Source: Marthasterias glacialis
Lineage: Eukaryota > Echinodermata > Asteroidea > Forcipulatida > Asteriidae
Length of the DNA stretch: 64,000 nucleotides
Direction of reading: 5' to 3'
Assembly: GCA_911728455.2 (NCBI GenBank)
Contig: OU452219.1
Location: forward strand, 9,700,397 to 9,764,396
A program made the position numbers and the translations under genes. Numbering within the stretch: position 1 is the stretch's first letter; the number at the start of each line of letters is the position of its first letter. Positions 36,901-48,900 of this stretch are shown one piece after another. A model generated the notes under the pieces. That model was given only the letters and a program-made list of their open reading frames with translations. It was not told where the DNA came from and made no database searches.

Positions 36901-39900
36901 GATTTGCCATAAGATTCAGCTTCAGTTCCATGAAAATCAAGATTCTCTTATCTTTTTTGTTCATAAGTTGTATAGCAACTAACACAATTTTGTTGTGAAG
37001 GTACAATTTATCAGTGTTTTTTTTTTAAGAAGGGAACGTTCATTCCTGTACCTAGTTCTCAATAACCAATCTGAGATGGTCAATTTTTGAGAAAACTATA
37101 ATTAGTGTTTATACTTCTTCGGGGTTATTTCACCATTATGTGCATGGCATATTGGAGATTTTGAGGCATCTTGAAGTATGCACCTATACACTTAAATTAG
37201 CATATTTTTCACCTGTAGCATGTACTACGGCTGGATGCTCACTTGCTCCTGGCAAAGTTACAATATGCTTTGGGAGAATACGAAGACGTCTTGAAGCACT
37301 TTGAGAAAATTCAGCTGGAGCAGACGACAAAGTCAGCCATGTCATGCACCAGACTCAAGCTAGTGGCTGAGGCATTTGCCATTAAGGGTAATTTGAACTG
37401 TACACTCTGAAAATTGATTTAGCTAGACCTTGGCCCAACTTCTAAGAGCTGCTTACGCAGAAAATATTGCTTGCAAGTTTTCTGCCAAGCAAAAATTAAG
37501 CAGCATACCAGTCACAGATGCTGCATGTGACATTGTACTTTGGCTGGTAACCTTATTCTGGTAAGCATACTTTTGTTGTGCCTAGCTACTTTTTTCTGCT
37601 TAAGCAGCTCAATGAAATTGGGGCCTAGATTACAAGATAACATTGATGCTGATAATTGATGTTGATAGACTGTAACAGGATTCAGGGAGTACTTGAGATT
37701 TAGAATCCATTGTGTGTGTTTGTTTTCAATCTGTGTGAGGATTCTTAATTTAAAATGCAAACTTTGTAAAATTGTTCACTATTTCTCCCTTCTCCCTCCC
37801 CACACCTCCCCAAACAAACAAACAACCCAACAAACAAACAAATAAACAACAAACAAACAAACAAGCACCCCAATAAACAAACAAAAACAATTGGGGATAG
37901 AGTAAAATATCAAAGAAAAAAACAAACAAACAAACAAGCGCCCCAACAAACAAACAAAAACAATTGGGGATAGAGTAAAATATCACAGAAAAAAAGAAGC
38001 AGAATCTTGGATCTGTCCTACAAAACCACATGTTTATCCAGTGTATAGTATACGGTTGGAATTTGATAGACTTATTAACCCACTGACTACCCCCAAACCA
38101 TCAAAATCCAACTGCTTGTTTTGTTTCAGTCTGTTGAAGCAAGGACTACCCTAGTAAACTGATCATGCTTTACATGGGATTAGGAATACCGCCATAATCA
38201 GTGTCCAACAGTTTGGGTGTTGAGTAACCATTTTATGGTGTTGGATTTTGTTAGAGTGAGGAAGGATCCGGCTAAATCATGCAAGGGAGTCAGGGTTAAG
38301 GTCCTTACACCATGTGTTATCAAACAGAATTTCCAAGCAGCTAGGGAGTTAGGGTTAAGGTCCTTACACCATGTGTTATCAAACAGAATTTCCAAGCAGC
38401 TAGGGAGTTAGGGTTAAGGTCCTTACACCATGTGTTATCAAACAGAATTTCCAAGCAGCTAGGGAGTTAGGGTTAAGGTCCTTACACCATGTGTTATCAA
38501 ACAGAATTTCCAAGCAGCTAGGGAGTTAGGGTTAAGGTCCTTACACCATGTGTTATCAAACAGAATTTCCAAGCAGCTAGGGAGTTAGGGTTAAGGTCCT
38601 TACACCATGTGTTATCAAACAGAATTTCCAAGCAGCTAGGGAGTTAGGGTTAAGGTCCTTACACCATGTGTTATCAAACAGAATTTCCAAGCAGCTAGGG
38701 AGTTAGGGTTAAGGTCCTTACACCATGTGTTATCAAACAGAATTTCCAAGCAGCTTTCATATCAGCATTTTTTTCCCTACCAGGAATGTGCAAGGAGAAT
38801 CTTTTAGCATCTATTCAGGACAAAGCAGAGAAGGAGAGGATCCAAGAGGATATTGTAGTCTGCTTTGAGAAGGCCGGAGATATGGCTCTGCTGTATCTAC
38901 AGGTCTGTACGGAGAATCAGATTATTTAGAATTTAGGGGAAGTTCCGAATGACCAAGTTTGAAGGGAAAAAAAACTTTTCAAAATTATGGACGTGTGGGT
39001 CAAAAGAAACATTTGAAAATCAAAAGTTTAGTATCAATTAAAATGTTTGCAATATCCCACACAAAAGGTACATAAAAATAAAAATACCTACAACTTTTAA
39101 CATTGATTATTCTAAATGGCTCCTTCCTGATATTTGCAGTTTTTGTTTGAAAGGAATTGAAAACAATGATTTTTTGCTCAATTTAATCATCACAACTTTA
39201 TTTAGCCATACATTGATGTACAACAACCAATTTGTCGAGTTCACTTCGAGAACTCAAGATCATTTACAATGTACCTAACTTATGTGACCCTTTGACCCTT
39301 GGGTGTAATTATATGATAATTTATGCAGGAGGTTGACAAAGGTCGTGGAGCAGGGTCGGTTCTGTCATCCACTAGTAGCCTGGGCGGAAGCGGCAATCTC
39401 GTCGGTCCAGTGTTGGAGACAGCAGTCCAGAGGGCGCCACTACTTCATATACAAGAAGGGTATAATGCCTCAGTCATTGATTTCATAAATTTTTATTATA
39501 TACGTTACATACAAGGCGTGTCGTGGCCGAGCGGTCAAGTGCACTGGACTCAAGCTCTGGTATTTCTGATCAGCAGAGTGTGGGTTCGAGTCCTGGTCAT
39601 AACACTTGTGTCTTTAAGCAAGACACTGAACCATTATTGCTTCGTCCTTGGGATGGGACGTCAAGCCATGGGTCCTGTGCGTTGTGTAATGCACGTCAAA
39701 AGAACCCAGTTACACTTATCAAAAGAGAAGGTGTTTGCCTGGGTGTTTCTGGCAGTGGCTGCTGAATGCGCCGCAGCACCTTGTAAACCCTTATAAGGTG
39801 CTACATAAATGTGTCTCATAATTCAAAACCTTAAAAAACCTGTCTTAAAGGTAACATAATGAGCGCATTGAGTACCTTACTGCTGGTAGATATGGGCTAT

Positions 39901-42900
39901 ATAATACTCTGTATTATTATTAGTACCGGTATGTAAATATTATTGCATAAATCTGTAAGCACTAAAAACCATGTGAATTGCAAATGGAAATAAATGTACA
40001 ACTGAATTTCGGTGGCAGTGGATCCCTGTGCACAATACTTCATGTTTATTAGCAGAAGATAATGCTCATCAAAATTAGTAGCTTGGGTAGGGATAGTGAT
40101 GAGAAACTTCAGAGTTTTAATCTGAGTTCAGACTTTTTTATGTCTGTCTGGTGAAAAAAAGTTTCCTCAGAAGGAAATCCTGCTCTTTGATCTACCCAAG
40201 CTCTGAGGATACTGTTCCCAAAATCTCCCTCAAATCTACAACTCCAGGGGTTACCAGAAGGTGGCAAAATGCCATCCGACCTCCTAAAATTTCGATGCTA
40301 GTCTCAGACCTTTTTATCGTCAGTGGCTCTCAGCCCTGAGCTTGGGAAAGGTTTAATGCCAACCGGACCAAAGTATTACACATCACATGAACTTTTGTCT
40401 GCTAACCAGTGGTTGCTATAGAGCAGGGTTCTCTCCCACTTGGCAATCTTGGATGAATTTAGTATCAGTTGAATGACTGGGGTGGCATGGGTGGTGTGTC
40501 CGTAAAGTGCTCACCTCTCACCAATGTGTCCCTGGTTCGAGTCCTGGCGAGGGCAACATGTGAGTAGAGTTGTGTGTTGGTTCTCTCGTGGGTTTTTCTC
40601 TAGGCCATCTGGTTTTCCTCCCTCCAGAAAAACTTTCGATCTCAGGCTGTGCTCCGTAGTCATATATGGGTTGATGTGGCTGGTTGTCGAAGGAATCCTT
40701 GAATGCCTGCAACTCAAACACGTGTAGCCGTGTCCTTCACACTTCAGCTTCACAGCTGCCAGTCAGGATGATTAGACTCCCAAATTAGTATTATTATTAT
40801 TGTTCTAATGACATGAATTTGATACCACAGCACATAAGCATGCTTGAGAAAAACATATTTTAAAACACCATTACTTCTTGTTTGTTTTAGTTTACGTGTG
40901 CAGAAAACTGCCATTGAATCCTCCTCTAAATTTTTGTTTCTGCTTTTGTAGGAAATTGGATAAAGGTATCAGCCGGTTCCGTCAGATCCTGAAGGCCGTT
41001 GAGGCACGGACATCCCAGGGAATTCGTACAACCATGGCCAGAGAGCTGGCTGAGGTACTCCTCAGAGGTAAGGGATGAAACGGTGGTCTATTCTCATCAG
41101 GCCAATTCAAGTAACCTCTTGAATAGGCGTCCCCCCTGAAGTTGCTGCACGTCACGCTGACACACGTGTTGAAAAGTTTTGTGAAATTTTACCTCAGAAA
41201 ACCTTCTTTTTAAAGTCAAAATACAAAAAACTTCATTATGAGAGTAAGCTTGGTATGTAATTTCATTAAGTGACATAAGTTTTCAGTTTTCGGAATCAAT
41301 TAAGATCCTGAAGGCCGTTGAGGCACGGACATCCCAGGGAATTCGTACAACCATGGCCAGAGAGCTGGCTGAGGTACTCCTCAGAGGTAAGGGATGAAAC
41401 GGTGGTCTATTCTCATCAGGCCAATTCAAGTAACCTCTTGAATAGGCGTCCCCCCTGAAGTTGCTGCACGTCACGCTGACACACGTGTTGAAAAGTTTTG
41501 TGAAATTTTACCTCAGAAAACCTTCTTTTTAAAGTCAAAATACAAAAAACTTCATTATGAGAGTAAGCTTGGTATGTAATTTCATTAAGTGACATAAGTT
41601 TTCAGTTTTCGGAATCAATTACAAAATTCCCGCTTGAATTTGTTCAATATTTACAATAGACATAAACCTTGTGTAATTTTCTTACGGAGAGGTGATCACC
41701 AAAATGGCAATGTTGAAAGTATGTGTGTTATCTGTGACGAAGTTAGTCTATACCTTGACTGCACTCCTTGTTTCTAAAACATTTGTTTGCAATTTCTAAG
41801 TAGTAATTTACAGCTTGAAATGCATGCCATTACATATTCTTAATACATATCACTGCGAGGGATAAAGACATATAACATGCTCACTCTAAAAACCCTTTTT
41901 TCTAGCTGATTCTTTTGTATTTGACCTTTCATTTTCAATCTACAGGCGTATGTAAGCACAGATACATTCCGCCGCTCTCCGAGAAAGAGACTGCTGAAGA
42001 AAGGTCTGGTACCTCGGGTTCTCTATCACGAGGAGCAGGCAATGCATCCCTCTCATCTCTCAGACCTGTTAGTTCCAGGGGCTCCTTCAAGCCAAAGATG
42101 TACACCACAGAGAGGTAACGTAAAAAAACCAAAAAATTCATTACACTTTCTCAATGTAGCATTTAAAAGATTAAACCCAGCAAGTTTTTTGACAGAAAAA
42201 TCACAAATTCTTAGTAAAGAGTTGTCTTTTACCAGAAAATAAAACAAATGTTTTTTCTTTTCTTTTCTCTTTTTCTGGAGGCTTACTTGTGGTTGAAGTT
42301 GTTGAAATCGCCTCTGATACCAGTCATTCAGAAATGATGTCCCTATCTGAATTAATGAATATTCAATAACATTTTTAGTAGCTTGTCTAGATAGTTTACT
42401 AATTTGCTTATTCCTCTGAAATGACTACAGCAGTTCATTCCAAACCAATTAGCCGTCATGCATTCTTTAAAATGTAACATTGATTTAAATTGCCAATCTA
42501 TGCATCTAACATTTCTTGATATAACTGATCTGAGAATATATCCATATACTTGTTACTGATTCCGTTAAAGTTTCTGTACTACCCATTCAGAATATAGACC
42601 TCATGCACATGACGTCATTTGCGTAGGGCGCCCTCTACTAGAGGTCTAAAGAAGACTGCTCATTGGCTCATTCCTGTGTGCTGCGCATAGATAGATGTGC
42701 ATTTTTCATTGTTTCATCAGCATTTTACCTCTAAGATCAGATAAGATAAGATCAGATAAGATAAGATAAGATGTTTTATTGTCCGCATCATAAAAAAAAT
42801 AAATAAAAAATTGCGTTAGCTACATTAAAATACAGGACTATGTAGACAAGCATACATTAGTGTTTACAGTTCAAAATATTTAAAAAACGTATACAAGTTT

Positions 42901-45900
42901 TAAAAGCAGTTGATGGCCTGATGATGTCAATGCATAAGGTCCATTGAAGCCGATAATACATGAATGATGCACAACCATTGTTTAGAATTGATGGCATTGA
43001 ACACAGCGTGCTGTTTGAAGCAACCAATCTGTAGTACGTAGAGAATAGATTCATGTGCTTGTCTTTGACTGAAAACAAAGAAAAGAATGTAGTTCTGAAA
43101 GGTTTGTAACCCTATCTCTCCCTGTTTGCAGCCGTCCCAGCCACTGTCCAGATGAACTGTAAGTCCCCTAGTGGGCCATGAAACCCCACATCTTCACCTC
43201 TTGGTTGGTTGGTGAGACTGGTGGTGGTGCTATTATAATAACAGTGTTGATTGAATGACTTATGTGCCAAGTCTTGTCTGCTTTTTTGCATTATCGTTTC
43301 TTTTTTATGGTCTTATCTTTCAAGTTTGATTCTTGTTTGAAATAGTTCGGTTGGTTGAGGCTATTCCGCCACCTCATATTTTAAATTCCACTTTTATATG
43401 ATTTGATCTTTCAGTCTAATATGTTACATATATAGGTGTCCGTTGAGGAAACTATTCCAATCAGTGTTTTAGTCTGATAATTGTGTGATTTCTTTACACA
43501 AGTGATATGATTTCTAACATGATGCATGTTAGCTAAACACTTTTTTCGAAACTGCTTTTAATGTTCACTTCACGTCAACTCAATAGTGTATGAATACACC
43601 TTTTCAACTATACCATGCAGATCTGTACAAGATCTCTAAGACTTGTACTTCAAGATTATTTTGTGATTTCGTCTTTAAATCTTTTGAGATTTTGATGTGA
43701 TTTAAAAGTTCATCCTTCTAACCTGTCGGGCCCAAGAAGCATTCATAACAATGCAGTGTGATTCTCCTCTAAAGGACCCAGTCTATCTTTAACTCCTCTC
43801 CTGCACACTATGTGGTGGTTGGATACCTTGACTCTTGTATCATATGAGGTGTTATCACACTGGCCTTCCTCACTAGTTGTCCTGTGGCGTTAATGTTATA
43901 CTGCTCTGATGGTCTGTCCAGCACTGCTTTTGCTGTAACACAAGTCTGCACTTAACTTCAATTTGATATGTAGAATTGTAGTAGGACACACCCAGGGGTT
44001 GCCCCAATGATGCCCCCCCCCCCTCCCCCCTCCCCGCTGCCAAAAAGAAGAAACAGATGATGTGTAGATTGCTTTATGTTGATTAGAAAAGGCATTGGAA
44101 TGGCATGGGAAGGGCTCTGTAAAATTTGACAAAATACTATTCTGACACTCTGTGAAGTAAGTTAACCTACACAGCCAAAGACATTTCAGATTCGGTCTAA
44201 CGTTTACCATTTACAACATCCGCCCTAATGGAAACATCTGCCCAAATGGAAACACCTGTCCATTTATGACATCTGCCTGATTGAGAATATAACTTTAAAT
44301 CAACCGTGTAGCTTGCTGCATTGTGGCCTGCACTGAATGACTAACTGTTCTTAACACTAATTGCCTGGCTTTGTTTATGCAGCATCAGTCTGATTGATTG
44401 ATTAGATGCATTCTTCACTACCTCATGGTCTGCACTTGGGCCAGGAATGATATTTCCTTAAAATAATATTGCTCTCCTTTTTCCTCCTATTGAAACTAGG
44501 AGTTTACTGCTCAATAGTGATTAACATTAGTGACTTAATCCCACAAACGGAGTGTTTTGGTGCAATGTTTCATGCTTTCACTCTGTGTCATGTGCCCTGT
44601 CTTGCATTCACATTAATGAATACTGATTCTAATTACTAACTAAGAGGGCCAGACTATTTCGCCCACTGAGCCTTGTTTTGGTTAGAATCTGGACATATTG
44701 TGCATTTTGAGCTTAGAATATATACACACACACACACACACAAAACCTTGTCTGTAATTCATCCATGAAACAAATGTCATTATCTGATAGTAATAGAAAT
44801 GTTTGGGGCATCACTGACCTATTTTAAAAAAATTGTAAAAGACAAAGTCATGTGTTGACCTTAAAGACAGAACAAGTTTTGAGATGCGTCCCCTTTCTTC
44901 ATTTCAATAGTTGATAACAGTATGGTGCAATTTCCATAAAATGTAAGAACTTACAAGTTTTCCTCCGTTGAGCTGTGTACAGATCATACATGTAGCTGCA
45001 GGTACTTCAGGCTCTGTGGCTCTTTTGCAAACATGTGATGTCACAGGTCACATGGTCTATTGTGGGATTAGGTCACATTTGTGAGTCAAAAATCATATAA
45101 CGAAACTCCATTAGTCAAATAATCTTTTCATAACTCTTATCTGACGCCTTTGTTCACTTTTGTAAAATTTACATAGCTCTTCTTCTATACTTATTCTCAG
45201 CATGGATCTTTACAAACAAGACCATTTTATATAATGGGGTAATTACTTGTACTAAAAAGACATCTACATTTCGGCAAACTTTCTACAGCTTTTCAGAAAT
45301 TTCAGGAATACTAAAAAATGTCCCTTTTGTCGTGCAGGATCTTGATTGTAGTGGTTGTTGATAAACTAACTCTAGTAACAGAACATCTTTACTTTAAAAA
45401 AAAAAAAAAAAAACTATTTGTGGAGGGAGAGAGATATTCAGGGTTTTTTATAAACTGGTCCAATTTCTTACAGCCTGTTTATACCCAAGAGTGTAGAAGA
45501 AGAAGCACTGTTGCTGTTACTCATCAGTGAACTTCAGGTATGTAGCGATTTCAGGGAAGTCTAAATGTTTGGTAAATTCTATCCATATTTTGTGATTGAT
45601 TCTTTTTGATTGCCTCTGTGGTGTCAAATATTTTGCTCGTTGTAGCTATAGATCCATAGCAAGTGTAAAATGGAATTGCAGACAAAAGTATATATATATA
45701 TACAGTACACTGTCTGTGCGACCGCTGGTTATACGTACTGGTATGTATAGCCTGTGGTCGTAGGTTCAAATCCCACTCCAGTCAATTTTTATACATTCAG
45801 TATTTATATACATTCAGTTAAGTTGTAAAATGTCACACCAAACATGTTAAATTTGTGAGGTAAAACTTTCAGGTTACTTTTACCAATTTTAGGCTCTACT

Positions 45901-48900
45901 CAAGTTATCTAGAGATATGTCAAAAGATGTTGAGGTACTAAAGACCTTTATGGGTTGTTCTTTGTCATTTGTACAGGTGAATCGGGACGTTGTCTTGAGT
46001 CGTTCCAAGGAGCATTCTCAAAGTAGAGAGCACACCTTTCTTCATGCTACAGCCGTCTATGACTTACTTGCCATAACACTCTCTAGGAGGGTCCAGTACA
46101 GCATGCTTGCAGATGTAAGAATCAGACGTGCAATTTCCTCTCTTTTTTTCTCCCTTTTGAGTTCCGCAGAAAACTGAAGGGAAACATTACAAAGTTGTGT
46201 GTGCTAGGCAGTGTCCTGTTCTGAACATTTACCAAGTTACAAATCTGAAGAATAAAATTCCAGCATAATTTATCAGATTTTGTGACAGAGGTGATGAAGA
46301 TGCATCAAAGATCAGAAAAATTGTTGATAGCCCATTATAATAAAAAATAAAATAATGATAGGCATTTATTAGGCGCTTTTATACACTGTATGGAAGCACC
46401 TCACACTATTACTACCCCTGTTCATTGGGCCTTAAGCACTCCTGATATCATCTAAACTCCTTAGGAGTATGCAGCACCTGCAGCCAAATGGGTACACAGG
46501 TTGCTCATCATTCACATCAACAATAATAATAACAATAATAATAATAATAATACGCAGTTCTAATATAGCGCTTTATCACACCCATGGGCATCTCAAAGTG
46601 CTCAGTATTTTTTTCTGCAAGGTATGATGAGTTACGTTTTTGAAGTATGAGACTTGTTCCTTTACATGTAATGGTTAACAAGGTGCTGTGGCGCAATCTG
46701 CAGCTGATCAAACCAGGAACACCGTAGGTGAACCCCTTCTCTTTGCGATAAGTGCACTGGGTTCTTTTACGTGCATTACACAACATACGGGACCTACGGC
46801 TTTACATCCCATCCAACGGACGCAGCAATAATGGTTAAGTGTCTTGCTTAAGGACACAAGTGTCACGACCAGGACTCGATCCCACACTCTGCTGATCAGA
46901 AACACCAGAGCTTTAGTCCGGTGTACTTATCCGCTCGGATAAGTTAATGTCTACCCTTGCAGGGCATTTACTCCTGAAGGATGAGAAGCAATTATATATA
47001 GTTAAGTGTCTTTTCAAGAACACTAGTGTCACAACAGGGATTTGAACCCACTCTCTGATGACTCGGCCATCAGAGCTTGAGTTTGGTGCTCTAGACCATT
47101 CAGCCATGACACGCTATAACCAAACCTCTAGATTTCTACATAACCTCTAAAATGTAAAACTGTGTATGTTTAGGAAGTTGTGTTTAAGCGCTACATACAA
47201 AGTGTAGACCTGATAACAAAAGATGTCCACACTGTGAAGGAACTTGAAACACTGTGTGGACTTACACACGTCCACACAGTGTTTTCACGAATTAGATATT
47301 CTCGTTTTACTGAAAAAAAGAAAGCATTTTCTGTACAGCATTGAATAGCCCAAAACCGAGTATTATATTAAAACGATCGGGTGTTTGTGCTTGTGCTGTT
47401 GGCTGTTTAATGTGAGAAACAAATAATGTCTACAGTGTCACACTCCTGTTGCACACAGAGAATGAAATGTAGCCGGTTGATCAGTTTGATGTATTTTGTC
47501 CATCAGGTTTTGGATGGAACAATGAAATTTTCATATCAGGAGTTTCACATGTGGTACCAGTTTGCTTTGGCTCTCATCAGTGCTGGAAGGGTAAGTTGGG
47601 ATACTTTTGTACTTAATTTGGGTTTACTGGTTTACCAACCGATTCACCAAGCCACCATAGGTTATAAATGAGCCGCCAAGTATGACCACCTCGCTTATAA
47701 ACTTCCCATGATAGCGTCATGGTATCATGATAGAGCATCCACTCTTTAAAAGCAAGGCGGAATGTGTTATCATTTTACGTGACCAGGTGTGGATTTCACA
47801 AAGCACTAGGACTAGTCTTATCTCGAGTTAGGACGAGTAACTAGTCCTAACTTATAGGACTAGTCTTGTGTTAGGACTAGTTTTGTGAAATCCACCCCTG
47901 GCTCACTTACAATCTACGGTGGCTATCATTTTATGTGACCACCTCGCTTAAATAAGCTAGGGTGGCTAGTTGAATTGGGTGGGTTTACCTACCTTTACCT
48001 ATCAAATTGAGACTTGGCAGTCAATGAATCAGGAAGATTAAAACCCTATTTGGGTTTTTTTATATTTTATCTTGTTTTATCAGTGCAGTCTCCATCAGTT
48101 GTCAAAAATCGGTTCTCCCTGGGGGCTCTGGGTACACACCATGCAAAGACAGATGCAGAATAAAAAATGAAAAAAAAATCAATACACTACCTACAACAGT
48201 TGTGTACAATACAATACAACAAAACAAAAACCTAAAACCGCAAGAGAAGAACAAGAGGTTCGGAGAACAGAATAGAATAGAATTCTTTATTTTGTCCACA
48301 TAAAAAAAAATACAGATAATTGTGTTCCACTGACAATAAGAAACATTTAAAAACACACAAAAACAAATACTTAAGAAGTAAACCACAAGAAACAACAAGA
48401 AAAAGTAAATGCCAAATATAAAACAGGAATTAAATTACAATTTACTTACAACTACATCCAATTGCAAAAGCTTACAATTTACAGAGGGCAAGAAGAAAAG
48501 CCCAGAAAAGAAAAGATGCGTTTGATTGTTCAAATGCATCCTGCAACTTTTATGAATTATTTGTAACAGCTTATCAAAGTTGGACTATTCTTTCCCAAAG
48601 ACTCTTTCGCAGGGTTTAGCTCCATAAGAACACTCAGTCACTTGGCAGAAAGCCACTGTATTTTGATTGGGGCTGCGAGATTGGCTTCTATTGTTTTAGG
48701 CTCCTTCGAGTTTTTAGTGGCAGTCTTGTATTGAAAGGAGTCAAAATTATTTTTGGAGGAACTTTTTTTGCAATTTTGCGTTTTTTATATATATTTGGGG
48801 ATTTTTTTACTGTTGTAGTATTCCAGAGGCTTGCTGGTACTGCGGGAATGTGCAAAGATGGAACCCCAGAATGTACCTGTCCTGTTGCAAGCTGTTAAGC

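Noticed and set aside
38285..38755. TTAGGG-containing array as an interstitial telomere
   Set aside because: TAGGGTTA occurs only once per 59-bp unit; the rest is unrelated, so it is an ordinary minisatellite.
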